Counted from the stretch's first letter, positions 36,958 through 45,457 are shown. The stretch is DNA of 64,000 nt from Litoreibacter ponti (GCF_003054285.1 NZ_QBKS01000001.1:1798001-1862000), one strand, 5' to 3'. The notes: generated by a model from the sequence alone, not told the origin. Translations and numbers: made by a program.

Positions 36958-37596
36958 TCATGACGGGTCCACGGGCGGGTTGGTGAAGCGGGCGGGCGCG
37001 AAAGGCCGCTCGAGCGCGCGGGCCAAGATGTCCAGCCGGTCTTGGCCGTAGAACATCTCGCCGTCCAGAAAGTAGCAGGGCGAGCCAAAGACCGACCGCG
37101 CGATTGCCTCTTCGGTGTAGGCGTCAAGCTGTGCTTGCACGGCAGGCTCCAGCGCCGCGCGCACCAATCCGGCGCCGTCGAGCCCCAGCCTCTCTGCCAA
37201 GGCGATCAGCGTCCCGTCATCGGCGATATCCGCATCATCGCGCCAGTGGGCCTTTAGGATCGCATGGGCCATCTGATCGCGCAGCGCCTCAGGCGTCGCA
37301 ATGATCACCCCGTTGGGCAGGTGCAGCGGGTTGTCATGGTGGGTCGGGCGGTGGTTGATGATCGGCACGCCGCGCAGCTCCGCCCAGCGTTCCAGTTCGC
37401 GTCCGAAGAAATAGTCGACATGGGGCTGGGTGCGCGCCGCGAAGGGCAGCCCGCCCACCGCCTCGACCACGGGGCTGAGCAGGATCGGCTTGTGAACCAG
37501 CACGCAGTCATGGCGCACGCAAATCTCCAACAGCGCGGCCGAGCCCAGATAGGCATAGGCCGAATGGGCGGAGTAGAAATATTTAATCTTGCGCAT
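36958..37596 (-). CDS. 2-hydroxychromene-2-carboxylate isomerase-like (DsbA/kappa-GST fold)
   Basis: 212 residues. It starts MRKIKYFYSAHSAYAYLGSA and ends with GSPCYFLDGEMFYGQDRLD, the pattern of HCCA isomerases, which use glutathione. The family acts in naphthalene degradation, but chromosomal copies often have other unknown roles. It lies 18 nt downstream of a GFA-family gene that is also glutathione-related in name. Part of the four-gene block inserted between rpmD and rplO. Confidence 0.85.
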   Translation of the reverse strand: MRKIKYFYSAHSAYAYLGSAALLEICVRHDCVLVHKPILLSPVVEAVGGLPFAARTQPHVDYFFGRELERWAELRGVPIINHRPTHHDNPLHLPNGVIIATPEALRDQMAHAILKAHWRDDADIADDGTLIALAERLGLDGAGLVRAALEPAVQAQLDAYTEEAIARSVFGSPCYFLDGEMFYGQDRLDILARALERPFAPARFTNPPVDPS

Positions 37597-37614
37597 CAGC
37601 GCTCCGTTACTGGG

Positions 37615-38013
37615 CTACTTGGGCGGCGGGCCATCCGCCAAATGCATCCAGGACAGCACCTCGTCGAAATGGTACTGCGCCGCGGGCGTCACCGCCTCGG
37701 GGTCGTCCAGCAAGGCCGCGTAGAAATGCACCTCGTTGGGGAAGCGGTCGGCCCGGAAGAACATCGGCGAGCCGCATTTGGGGCAAAAGCCGCGCTCGTT
37801 GCCGGGGCTGCTGAAAAAGCGCGTAGGCTCAATGCCAGTAAAGCGCCAGCTGCCATTCTCTTGCCCGATCCAGGTCGTCATGGGCGAGGCCGTCGCCCGG
37901 CGGCAGCTTTCACAATGGCAATGGCCCACGAAATTATGCGGGCCGGTCAGCTCAAATCGGCAGGCACCGCACAGGCACCTGCCGGTGAGCACTTGAGTGT
38001 CGTCTGACGACAT
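37615..38013 (-). CDS. GFA family zinc protein
   Basis: 132 residues. Cysteine pairs CLCGAC, CHCESC and FCPKCGSPMF form the zinc sites of the Gfa/CENP-V fold. Members are annotated as glutathione-dependent formaldehyde-activating enzymes, although activity is doubtful for most. It is directly upstream of the HCCA-isomerase-like gene and probably co-transcribed. Confidence 0.88.
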   Translation of the reverse strand: MSSDDTQVLTGRCLCGACRFELTGPHNFVGHCHCESCRRATASPMTTWIGQENGSWRFTGIEPTRFFSSPGNERGFCPKCGSPMFFRADRFPNEVHFYAALLDDPEAVTPAAQYHFDEVLSWMHLADGPPPK

Positions 38014-38083
38014 GGCTCACCTCCGATCTATGTCGAAACTTTCCCCGAGCCGCCTGCCGGTTGCAAGCCCGGCCGCCGACAGA

Positions 38084-38995
38084 TCAGGCCGTCAGATGCG
38101 TGTCGAAGAACGCCAGCGTGCGCTTCCAGGCCAGCGACGCGGCCTCGGCATCGTAGCGGGGGGTCGTGTCGTTGTGGAAGCCGTGGTTTACATCCGGATA
38201 AAAGTGCACGCTGAATTCCTTCTGGTTGGCCTTCAGCGCCTCGGAATAGGCGGGCCAGCCCGCGTTGATGCGCTCGTCGAGCCCTGCATATTGGATCATC
38301 AGCGGCGCCTCGATCGCGGGCACATCCGCGGCGTCCGGCTGGCGGCCGTAAAACGGGACAGAGGCCGCAAGCTCCGGATAGGCGACCGCCAACGCGTTGC
38401 ACACGCCGCCGCCGTAGCAGAACCCAACCGCGCCCACCTTGCCGGTGCTGCCATCATGGTCGCGCAGGAACTCGAACGCGGCGAAGAAATCCTCCATCAG
38501 CTTGGCCCGATCCATCGAGCGCTGCATCTCGCGCCCTTCTTCGTCGGTGCCGGGGTAGCCGCCGAGGGGCGATAGCCCATCCGGCCCGAACGCGAGGTAG
38601 CCCGCCTTGGCCGCGCGGCGCACGACGTCTTCGATATAGGGGTTCAGGCCGCGGTTCTCGTGAACCACCAGTACCGCGGGCAGCTTGCCCGTGGCATTCG
38701 CGGGCTTGGCCATCAGGCCGCTGATCTCGCCATGACCGTCGGGGCTTTGATAGGTGACCACCTCGGTCGTGATTTCGGGATCGTCGGGCGCCACCTGCTG
38801 GGCCAGCGCGTAATCCGGCTTCAATTGGTCGAGCAACATGGCCCCAGTCACGCCAACGGCCGCATATTTGCCCGCCTGCGTGATGAATTGCCGTTTGGAG
38901 ATCTTGCCATGCACGTAGCCGTCAAAAATCTCGAGGATGCGCGGGTGGAAGTCAGATGCCTTCTTGCGCGGGGCTTTTTGGGTGTCTTGGGTCAT
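38084..38995 (-). CDS. Dienelactone hydrolase family protein
   Basis: 303 residues of alpha/beta hydrolase fold. Catalytic Cys193 (GFCYGG), Asp240 (AGLDERIN) and His271 (NHGFHN) form the Cys-Asp-His triad of dienelactone hydrolases. An N-terminal extension of about 75 residues has a hydrophobic segment (YAAVGVTGAMLL) after KISKRQFITQAGK and may direct export or anchoring. Start ATG 38995 is chosen as first good Met; the frame goes on to 39043. Physiological substrate unknown. Confidence 0.87.
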   Translation of the reverse strand: MTQDTQKAPRKKASDFHPRILEIFDGYVHGKISKRQFITQAGKYAAVGVTGAMLLDQLKPDYALAQQVAPDDPEITTEVVTYQSPDGHGEISGLMAKPANATGKLPAVLVVHENRGLNPYIEDVVRRAAKAGYLAFGPDGLSPLGGYPGTDEEGREMQRSMDRAKLMEDFFAAFEFLRDHDGSTGKVGAVGFCYGGGVCNALAVAYPELAASVPFYGRQPDAADVPAIEAPLMIQYAGLDERINAGWPAYSEALKANQKEFSVHFYPDVNHGFHNDTTPRYDAEAASLAWKRTLAFFDTHLTA

Positions 38996-39071
38996 GCTGA
39001 GGGTCTCCCTGAAGCGTTTCAATGGGCCGTCTACGGGAAACATAGCGCGATTCTGTACGACGCACGGTGAA

Positions 39072-39512
39072 TTACTTTGATCTTGTCCAGCGATGCTCGA
39101 CGTCGATCAGGCGCGTGTCCTCTTCGACTTCGCGAGAGATTTCGACGCAGCCTTCGCGGCGGTAGAATTCTCGGGCCCGCGGATTCTCGTCATAGGCCCA
39201 GACGGTGATCCAGTCGCGGTCTTCCTTGGCCAAATCGAGCAGCTGTTTGCCGATGCCAAGGTCGCGAAAGCCGCGGGCCACGTAGAGCCCGGAGAGGTTG
39301 TCGTCCTCGCGCACACAAAAACCTACGACTTTGCCGTCCACTTCGGCGACCCAAGACGTCTCGACGTTGTGTAGGCAGCCAGCCCAGAACTCGACCAGCT
39401 GCTCGAAACTGTTGACCGGGCCCAGCCACGGCGTCTCTGTGGCCCAGTCCTGAATAATCCGGGCGCAGGCTTCGCCGTCGCGCTGCTTCGCCAATCGGTA
39501 CGTACATGACAT
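39072..39512 (-). CDS. GNAT family N-acetyltransferase
   Basis: 146 residues. The acetyl-CoA motif is LYVARGFRDLGIGKQLL (motif A, R/Q-x-x-G-x-G/A), followed by NPRAREFYRREGCVEI (motif B). The acceptor is unknown. It is first of the four genes placed between rpmD and rplO. A terminator behind rpmD lies just upstream, so it likely has its own promoter. Confidence 0.85.
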   Translation of the reverse strand: MSCTYRLAKQRDGEACARIIQDWATETPWLGPVNSFEQLVEFWAGCLHNVETSWVAEVDGKVVGFCVREDDNLSGLYVARGFRDLGIGKQLLDLAKEDRDWITVWAYDENPRAREFYRREGCVEISREVEEDTRLIDVEHRWTRSK

Positions 39513-39608
39513 GGGGGTCTTTGTTCACGGTTTTGCTGTGCAAGTCCATTGATCCGGCTGGCCCGCACCCGGAAGACCGCCTGGGACCCGCTCGCGTCCC
39601 GGAAACGC

Positions 39609-39638
39609 AAAACGCCCCGCGTTTCCGCAGGGCGTTTT
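39609..39638 (-). terminator. Terminator after rpmD
   Basis: On the minus strand AAAACGCCC / GGGCGTTTT with inner GCG/CGC pairs and a T-rich end, 41 nt after the rpmD stop. A 16-bp palindrome (CCCCGCAGCTGCGGGG, 39651-39666) lies between. It would end the upstream half of the spc operon. Confidence 0.8.
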
Positions 39639-39678
39639 AGATGTCTTGGCCCCCGCAGCTGCGGGGTGCGAACAGGGC

Positions 39679-39867
39679 TTAGCCGCGCTCTTCGATGATC
39701 TCGACGAGGTGCGGGATGCTGTCGACCATGCCGCGCACGGAGGGGGTGTCCTCCAGCTCGCGGGTCTTGTGCATCTTGTTCAGGCCCAGGCCCACTAGGG
39801 TCGCGCGCTGCTTGGCAGGGCGGCGGATCGGGGAGCCGATTTGCTTGACGACGATCGTTTTAGCCAT
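39679..39867 (-). CDS. rpmD: 50S ribosomal protein L30
   Basis: 62 residues; begins MAKTIVVKQIGSPIRRP and has the LGLNKMHKTRELEDTPSVRG part of the L30 fold. The start region matches that of rpsK. It follows rpsE by 13 nt and is followed by a terminator rather than rplO. Confidence 0.97.
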   Translation of the reverse strand: MAKTIVVKQIGSPIRRPAKQRATLVGLGLNKMHKTRELEDTPSVRGMVDSIPHLVEIIEERG

Positions 39868-39880
39868 GGATCAGATCTCC

Positions 39881-40459
39881 TTACGCTTCGGCTTCGGCCG
39901 GGGCGGCCTCGGCGGTGTCAGCGGCAGGGGCGTCGGACTTCAGGATATCGGCGACTTTCTTGCCGCGACGCTGTGCGACCATACGCGGGGAGGCTTCGTT
40001 GACGAGGCCGTTCAGCGTGGCACGGATCATGTTGTAGGGGTTCTGGGAGCCGATGGACTTGGCCACCACGTCCTGAACACCCAGCATCTCGAACACGGCG
40101 CGCATCGGACCACCGGCGATGATGCCGGTACCTTGCGGCGCGGTGCGCATGACGACCTTGCCAGCACCATGGCGACCTTTGGTGTCGTGGTGCAGGGTGC
40201 GGCCTTCGCGCAGCGGGACGCGGATCATCTGGCGCTTGGCTTGCTCGGTGGCTTTGCGGATAGCCTCGGGGACCTCCTTGGCCTTGCCCTTGCCAAAGCC
40301 GACGCGGCCTTTTTGGTCGCCCACAACCACGAGGGCTGCGAAGCCGAAGCGCTTACCACCCTTCACGGTCTTGGACACACGGTTGATCGCAACGAGGCGG
40401 TCTGCGAATTCCGGAGTCTCGTCGCGATCGCGGCGGCCCCGTCCTGGTTCTCTTGCCAT
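39881..40459 (-). CDS. rpsE: 30S ribosomal protein S5
   Basis: 192 residues, with an N-terminal basic extension (MAREPGRGRRDRDE), the dsRBD-like domain (FGFAALVVVGDQKGRVGFGKGKAKEV) and an Ala/Glu-rich tail. S5 acts in decoding fidelity and mRNA entry. Start context GGAATTGCCAA-ATGGC matches that of rpsM. A 109-bp gap separates it from rplR. Confidence 0.97.
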   Translation of the reverse strand: MAREPGRGRRDRDETPEFADRLVAINRVSKTVKGGKRFGFAALVVVGDQKGRVGFGKGKAKEVPEAIRKATEQAKRQMIRVPLREGRTLHHDTKGRHGAGKVVMRTAPQGTGIIAGGPMRAVFEMLGVQDVVAKSIGSQNPYNMIRATLNGLVNEASPRMVAQRRGKKVADILKSDAPAADTAEAAPAEAEA

Positions 40460-40568
40460 TTGGCAATTCCTTTACATCGTGCGTCCGGCGGACGCTGTTT
40501 TACTCGATCCCAGTGAGCCGAGGCTCCCGGATCATCGAGGGGGCACCGCGAAGCGCCCCCTGCAGGTC

Positions 40569-40928
40569 TTAGATCTTCAGGCCACCCTCACGGGCGGCGT
40601 CGGCCAAGGCCTTCACCTTGCCGTGGAACAGGAAGCCACCGCGGTCGAAATACGCCTCGGTCACGCCAGCTTTCTTGGCGCGTGCGGCGATCTCGGTGCC
40701 GATCTTGGTGGCGGCCTCGACGTTGTTCTTGCCGACCAGACCCAGGCCCTTTTCGAGCGTGGATGCGGAGGCCACGGTGGTGCCGTTCACATCGTCGATC
40801 AGCTGGACGCTGATGTTCTTGGAGGAGCGGTGCACCGACAGACGCATGCGCCCGGCGTTGACCTTGCGCAGCTTGTTCCGAACGCGCAGGCGGCGTTTGA
40901 TGAACAGATCACGTTTGCTGTTAGCCAT
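40569..40928 (-). CDS. rplR: 50S ribosomal protein L18
   Basis: 119 residues; RLRVRNKLRKVNAGRMRLSV and FDRGGFLFHGKVKALADAAREGGL are typical. It binds 5S rRNA. It overlaps rplF by one base. Confidence 0.97.
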   Translation of the reverse strand: MANSKRDLFIKRRLRVRNKLRKVNAGRMRLSVHRSSKNISVQLIDDVNGTTVASASTLEKGLGLVGKNNVEAATKIGTEIAARAKKAGVTEAYFDRGGFLFHGKVKALADAAREGGLKI

Positions 40929-41461
40929 TACTTCTTCTTCCCTTCTTTGCGGAAGATGAACTCGCCCTTGTAGCGGATGCCTTTGCCCTTGTAGGGCTCG
41001 GGCTTGCGCCAGGCGCGGATGTTGGCGGCCACTTGGCCGACTTCCTGCTCATCGATCCCCTCGATCACGATCTCGGTGGGCTTGGGGGCCGCGACGGTCA
41101 CGCCGGCGGGCACCTCATAGACCACATCGTGGGACAGGCCGAGGTTCAGCTTCAGCTTGTTGCCCTCCATCGCGGCGCGGTAACCCACGCCCTGGATCTC
41201 GAGCTCTTTCTTGAAGCCGTCGGTCACGCCGGTCACCAGGTTGGCCACCATCGTGCGGCTCATGCCCCACTGCTGGCGGGCCCGCTTGGAGGAGCCGCGA
41301 GGCGTGATGGTCACCACGTTGTCCTCGACGGACAGGCTCACGTCGTCGGTGGCCTTGAAGCTGCGGGTGCCCTTGGGGCCCTTCACTTCAATGGTCTGGC
41401 CGGAGACGGATGCGGTGACGCCCGAGGGCAGATCGACCGGTTTTTTACCAATACGAGACAT
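40928..41461 (-). CDS. rplF: 50S ribosomal protein L6
   Basis: 177 residues. It starts MSRIGKKPVDLPSGVT and the C-terminal PEPYKGKGIRYKGE is diagnostic. L6 lies at the sarcin-ricin loop side, where elongation factors bind. Twelve nt separate it from rpsH. Confidence 0.98.
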   Translation of the reverse strand: MSRIGKKPVDLPSGVTASVSGQTIEVKGPKGTRSFKATDDVSLSVEDNVVTITPRGSSKRARQQWGMSRTMVANLVTGVTDGFKKELEIQGVGYRAAMEGNKLKLNLGLSHDVVYEVPAGVTVAAPKPTEIVIEGIDEQEVGQVAANIRAWRKPEPYKGKGIRYKGEFIFRKEGKKK

Positions 41462-41473
41462 ACTGGGCGCTCC

Positions 41474-41866
41474 TTAGAAGACCGTGCAAAGCACTTCGCC
41501 GCCGACGTTCTGGCTGCGAGCATTTGCATCCGACATCACGCCGCGGGGCGTGCTGACAATCGACACGCCCAGGCCCTGACGGACCACGGGGATGTCCTTG
41601 GCGCCCATGTAGACGCGACGACCGGGCTTGGAGACCCGCTTCAATTCGCGAATGACAGGAGTGCCTTCGTAATACTTGAGCTCGATCGACAGGGCCGGGT
41701 GGCCGTCCTTGCCGGTCGTTTTCTCATAGCCGCGGATGTAGCCTTCGTCGGCCAGCACATCCAGCACCCAGGCGCGAAGCTTGGAGGCGGGGGTTTCCAC
41801 GGTTGCCTTGCCGCGCAGCTGCGAGTTGCGGATGCGGGTGAGCATATCTGCGATAGGATCGTTCAT
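41474..41866 (-). CDS. rpsH: 30S ribosomal protein S8
   Basis: 130 residues; MNDPIADMLTRIRNSQLRGK and the C-terminal GVSIVSTPRGVMSD. S8 binds helix 21 of 16S rRNA and in Escherichia coli represses the spc operon through the rplE leader; a matching RNA mimic was not checked here. Confidence 0.98.
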   Translation of the reverse strand: MNDPIADMLTRIRNSQLRGKATVETPASKLRAWVLDVLADEGYIRGYEKTTGKDGHPALSIELKYYEGTPVIRELKRVSKPGRRVYMGAKDIPVVRQGLGVSIVSTPRGVMSDANARSQNVGGEVLCTVF

Positions 41867-41881
41867 AATCTAATGCCCTCC

Positions 41882-42187
41882 TTACCAGCTCGACTTTACC
41901 ATGCCGGGGATCAGGCCAGCGGAGCCCAGATCGCGCAGCATGATCCGGGAGACCTTCAGCTTACGGTAGTAAGCGTGGGGGCGGCCGGTCAGTTGGCAAC
42001 GGTTGTGCAGACGGGTAGCCGAGCTGTTGCGCGGCAGTTCAGCGAGCTTCAGGCGCGCCTTGAAGCGCTCTTCCATCGGCTTTTCGCGGTCGTTGGCGAT
42101 CGCCAGAAGGGCGGCGCGCTTGGCGGCATACTTCTTCACCAGCTTCTCGCGCTTCTTCTCGCGTTCAATCATTGCTTTCTTAGCCAT
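41882..42187 (-). CDS. rpsN: 30S ribosomal protein S14
   Basis: 101 residues, the long zinc-free form: the C-terminal NRCQLTGRPHAYYRKLKVSRI lacks the CxxC pair of short S14. It has a strongly basic N-terminal helix. It lies 22 nt after rplE. Confidence 0.97.
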   Translation of the reverse strand: MAKKAMIEREKKREKLVKKYAAKRAALLAIANDREKPMEERFKARLKLAELPRNSSATRLHNRCQLTGRPHAYYRKLKVSRIMLRDLGSAGLIPGMVKSSW

Positions 42188-42209
42188 GTCTTCGGTTCCT
42201 TCCCGCGGC

Positions 42210-42773
42210 TCAGCTTGTGAAGGGCATGTTGAACGCTTTCAACAGGCTCTTCGCTTCCGCGTCGGTGGATGCGGTGGTGCAGATTACGATGTCCAGGCCC
42301 CAGGCCTCGTCGATCTTGTCGAAGTCGATCTCGGGGAACACGATGTGCTCCTTGAGGCCCATGGCGTAGTTGCCACGGCCGTCGAACGACTTGCCGTTCA
42401 CGCCGCGGAAGTCGCGGACGCGGGGCAGCGCGATGGTGATCAGACGGTCCAGGAACTCGTACATGCGCTCGCCGCGCAGGGTCACCTTGGCGCCAAGGGG
42501 CATCTCTTCGCGGACCCGGAAGCCGGCGATGGATTTCTTGGCGCGGGTCACCATGGCTTTTTGCCCGGCGATGGCGGTCAGGTCAGCTGCGGCGCCCGCG
42601 GGCTTCTTGCTGTCCTTCACGGCCGCTTTGCCTGCGCCAATGTTCAGGACGATCTTGTCCAGGCGCGGGATCTGCATGTCGTTCTTGTAGCCGAATTCCT
42701 CTTTCATGGCAGCGCGGATGCTGTCCTTGTAGAGCGTCTTCAGCCGCGGGGTGTAGGTGGCGTCGTCAAGCAT
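42210..42773 (-). CDS. rplE: 50S ribosomal protein L5
   Basis: 187 residues; MQIPRLDKIVLNIGAGKAA and YEFLDRLITIALPRVRDFRG are diagnostic. It binds 5S rRNA in the central protuberance and contacts the P-site tRNA. Its start lies 8 nt inside the rplX 3' end, so translation is likely coupled. Confidence 0.98.
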   Translation of the reverse strand: MLDDATYTPRLKTLYKDSIRAAMKEEFGYKNDMQIPRLDKIVLNIGAGKAAVKDSKKPAGAAADLTAIAGQKAMVTRAKKSIAGFRVREEMPLGAKVTLRGERMYEFLDRLITIALPRVRDFRGVNGKSFDGRGNYAMGLKEHIVFPEIDFDKIDEAWGLDIVICTTASTDAEAKSLLKAFNMPFTS

Positions 42774-43077
42774 CGATCACGTCCCCTGTGGTCTTGGCAA
42801 ACCGCACCTTCTTGTCGCCGTCCATCTTGAAGCCCACGCGGGTGGGCTTGCCGTTGGCGTCAAGCAGGGAGAGGTTGCTCAGTTGGATGGGCATCGCCTG
42901 CGGCACGCGGCCACCTTGGCTGTTCTGGCTCTGGCGCACGTGGCGGATGGCAATGTTGATGCCGTCCACAATGGCCTTGCCGGCCTTCGGGTCCACAGAG
43001 GTAATGGTGCCCTCTTTGCCCTTGTCCTTGCCGGTGAGCACGACGACCTTGTCGCCCTTTTTCAGTTTAGCAGCCAT
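42766..43077 (-). CDS. rplX: 50S ribosomal protein L24
   Basis: 103 residues with a KOW motif KLKKGDKVVVLTGKDKGKEG at the start. It is an assembly initiator of the large subunit. One nt separates it from rplN. Confidence 0.97.
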   Translation of the reverse strand: MAAKLKKGDKVVVLTGKDKGKEGTITSVDPKAGKAIVDGINIAIRHVRQSQNSQGGRVPQAMPIQLSNLSLLDANGKPTRVGFKMDGDKKVRFAKTTGDVIDA

Positions 43078-43078
43078 G

Positions 43079-43447
43079 TCACAGCACCTCCGGGGCGAGC
43101 GAAATGATTTTCATGAAGTTCTTGCCGCGCAGCTCGCGAACCACCGGGCCGAAGATACGGGTGCCGATCGGCTCATTGTTGTTATTGAGGATGACGGCTG
43201 CGTTGCGGTCGAAGCGGATGGCGGTGCCATCTTCGCGACGCACCTCTTTGGCGGTGCGCACGACGACGGCCTTGCGGACGTCGCCTTTCTTCACGCGACC
43301 GCGCGGGATGGCTTCCTTCACGGACACGACGATGATGTCACCGACACTCGCGTATTTCCGCTTGGACCCACCCAGCACCTTGATGCACTGAACACGGCGA
43401 GCGCCGCTGTTGTCAGCAACATCCAGGTTGGTTTGCATCTGGATCAT
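43079..43447 (-). CDS. rplN: 50S ribosomal protein L14
   Basis: 122 residues; MIQMQTNLDVADNSGARRVQ and GTRIFGPVVRELR are diagnostic. It forms bridges B5 and B8 with the small subunit. A 63-nt gap separates it from rpsQ. Confidence 0.98.
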   Translation of the reverse strand: MIQMQTNLDVADNSGARRVQCIKVLGGSKRKYASVGDIIVVSVKEAIPRGRVKKGDVRKAVVVRTAKEVRREDGTAIRFDRNAAVILNNNNEPIGTRIFGPVVRELRGKNFMKIISLAPEVL

Positions 43448-43510
43448 TGATTGTCTCCCGACCTTTGGGGACGGATGCCTCCGCCCCAGGGTTTCGAATT
43501 AAGTTGGGCT

Positions 43511-43744
43511 TCAGCTCTCGACGAGCACTTCCCAGCGTTTGGTCTTCGACTTCGGCGCGCATTCCTGAATGCGGACGCTGTCGCCGGTCTTGAACGTGTT
43601 GTTCTCGTCGTGAGCCCGGTACTTCTTGGACTTACGGATGGTCTTCTTCAGAACGGGGTGGCGGAAGCGGCGCTCCACGGAGACGGTCACGGTCTGCGCG
43701 TTCTGGTCCGAGGTCACGGTGCCTTGCAGGATACGCTTGGGCAT
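43511..43744 (-). CDS. rpsQ: 30S ribosomal protein S17
   Basis: 77 residues; MPKRILQGTVTSDQNAQTVTV and the OB-fold core. A primary 16S rRNA binder. It overlaps rpmC by one base. Confidence 0.97.
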   Translation of the reverse strand: MPKRILQGTVTSDQNAQTVTVSVERRFRHPVLKKTIRKSKKYRAHDENNTFKTGDSVRIQECAPKSKTKRWEVLVES

Positions 43745-43953
43745 TAGGAGGCCTCCCCAGCTGCGGCTTTCGCCTTTTCGTTCAGGATTGTTTTGACCCG
43801 GGCGGCGTCACGTTTGACGCTGCGCATGCGGGCGGTGTTCTCAAGCTGGCCGGTGGCCTGCTGGAAGCGCAGGTTGAAGGCTTCCTTCTTCAGCGCGACA
43901 AGCTCATCATTGAGCTGGTCCGCGGTCTTCTCGCGAAGCTCGCTGGCGTTCAT
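43744..43953 (-). CDS. rpmC: 50S ribosomal protein L29
   Basis: 69 residues; two helices MNASELREKTADQLNDEL and FNLRFQQATGQLENTARMR. It sits at the tunnel exit near the SRP and trigger factor site. It is the first gene of this ribosomal segment: rplP, normally directly upstream, is 2.1 kb away beyond a toxin-antitoxin pair and two plus-strand genes. The 44-108 bp region upstream must supply a promoter. Confidence 0.97.
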   Translation of the reverse strand: MNASELREKTADQLNDELVALKKEAFNLRFQQATGQLENTARMRSVKRDAARVKTILNEKAKAAAGEAS

Positions 43954-44108
43954 AGCCGTTTTCCTTTTTCAAACACCGGAGGGCCCCATAGCCGAGGTCA
44001 CCCTGATTCCGGTGGAGTGGGTGGTGAAGTGGTGCGTTTAGGCCCCTCCCCGACATAAAGCAAGGGGGTCCGTGGAGTTTTTGTGCCCTATTTATAAAGC
44101 TACGTCGT

Positions 44109-44495
44109 TCAGTCGGATATCCGCCCGTCTCTGAGCCATCCAGCAAACTCCGTCTCGCTCATCGCGTCACGGGCGACGTCCTCGATGGCGCGCACGGTGT
44201 CGTCGGTCTCGCGCCGCACATGCACGCCATTGGCCAGCAGAAAGGTCAGCGCGCAGACAAGCGCCGTGCGCTTGTTGCCGTCGATAAAGGCGTGGGCCTT
44301 GGCGATCCCGAACGCGTAGGCCGCGGCAAGCTCGAAAAGGTCGGTCGTGCCGTATTGCCACTTGTTGACCGGCCGCCCCATGGCGGCCTCGAGCAGGCCC
44401 AGATCGCGTAGGCCCGCCGCCCCACCATGGCGGGAGATTTGCCGGTCGTGAATTGTGATAGCGGCGGCGATGGGCACCCAGACAGGCTCGGTCAT
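44109..44495 (-). CDS. Doc-type Fic-fold toxin (death on curing family)
   Basis: 128 residues. The signature is HAFIDGNKRTALV with His68, Phe70, Asp72, Asn74, Lys75 and Arg76, complete for a Doc kinase. Phage P1 Doc phosphorylates a conserved threonine of EF-Tu and stops translation; the target here is inferred. The N-terminus (ITIHDRQISRHGGAAGLRD) also fits Doc. The start overlaps the antitoxin stop (ATGA). It lies inside the ribosomal gene cluster between rplP and rpmC. Confidence 0.88.
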   Translation of the reverse strand: MTEPVWVPIAAAITIHDRQISRHGGAAGLRDLGLLEAAMGRPVNKWQYGTTDLFELAAAYAFGIAKAHAFIDGNKRTALVCALTFLLANGVHVRRETDDTVRAIEDVARDAMSETEFAGWLRDGRISD

Positions 44496-44716
44496 GCGAG
44501 CTTTTGAAGCGCCTCGCGGTTCTCATCCATCACCTGCTCCGCCGCATCGAGTACGGATTTCAGGGACGGGTCCTGCACCATGATCCGCAGCCCGCCATCA
44601 TCGCCGCGCACCACGAATAGGCTGTCGCCTTCCTTGGCATCCAGCAGCGCCAGCATCTCGCTGGTCAGCGTCATCACGGCGGAATTGCCGACCTTGCGGA
44701 TTTTGGTTTCGATCAT
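44492..44716 (-). CDS. AbrB/MazE-type antitoxin of Doc
   Basis: 74 residues. The N-terminal swapped-hairpin DNA-binding part is MIETKIRKVGNSAVMTLTSEML, and the C-terminal part (SLKSVLDAAEQVMDENREAL) should bind the toxin. Doc is classically paired with Phd, so an AbrB-type partner is a variant. It probably autoregulates its promoter. ATG 44716 is chosen as start; an in-frame ATG at 44812 is less likely because it lacks AbrB homology. Confidence 0.82.
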   Translation of the reverse strand: MIETKIRKVGNSAVMTLTSEMLALLDAKEGDSLFVVRGDDGGLRIMVQDPSLKSVLDAAEQVMDENREALQKLA

Positions 44717-44783
44717 GGCGTTGCCCTTTCGTGTATCTGCATGTATATACGCGAGAGCCCCGATTTTCAAGTCAGGATAGATT

Positions 44784-45392
44784 TTGGCCAATATCCGATC
44801 CCTCTTCGTCACCCGCCTCTACCACGCCCAACTCAAGGGCATCGACCCGAGCGAGATGGAAGCGTCCTGCTATTCCATCGCCGAGGATGACGAGGCGGGC
44901 CAAGAGTGGTGCGAGCGGGAGGGGTTTCCGGGCTATACCTCCTACGCCTCGCTAACCGACCTGCCTTGGCGGTTCCCGATCTTCAAGGACCTCGTGGATC
45001 AGCTCGACACCCATGTCGCGGCCTTCGCCGAGGATGCGCAGTTCGACCTCGACGGGCGCAATCTGGTGCTGGAGGATCTGTGGATCAATATCCTGCCGGA
45101 GGGCGGCATCCATACGTCCCACATCCACCCGCACTCGGTGGTATCCGGCACAACCTATGTCGCCATGCCCGAAGGCGCGTCGGCCATTAAGTTCGAGGAC
45201 CCGCGCAGCCAGATGATGATGGCCGCCCCCGCCCGCGCGACAGACGCCCGCGAGGAGATGCGGCAGTTTATCTACATGGCACCCGCCGTGGGCGACGTGC
45301 TGCTGTGGGAAAGCTGGCTGCGCCATGAGGTGCCGATGAACATGGCGGAAGAAGAGCGGGTGTCCGTGAGCTTTAACTATCGGTGGGAATAG
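44784..45392 (+). CDS. TIGR02466-like 2-oxoglutarate/Fe(II) oxygenase
   Basis: 202 residues. It has the metal-site pattern HTSHIHPHSVVSG (His113/115/117), distal His181 in WLRHEVP and Arg192 in ERVSVSFNY, as in the putative 2OG-Fe(II) oxygenases of TIGR02466. The substrate is unknown. It starts at TTG 44784 (MANIRSLFVTRLY) with AGGA 8 nt upstream. It is on the opposite strand to the ribosomal genes, within the rplP-rpmC insertion. Confidence 0.82.
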   Translation: MANIRSLFVTRLYHAQLKGIDPSEMEASCYSIAEDDEAGQEWCEREGFPGYTSYASLTDLPWRFPIFKDLVDQLDTHVAAFAEDAQFDLDGRNLVLEDLWINILPEGGIHTSHIHPHSVVSGTTYVAMPEGASAIKFEDPRSQMMMAAPARATDAREEMRQFIYMAPAVGDVLLWESWLRHEVPMNMAEEERVSVSFNYRWE

Positions 45393-45457
45393 AGTGTCCG
45401 CATTGCGGGACAAAGCTGCCTTTGACATTCGTCTGAATTCTACTCAACAATCACAGC

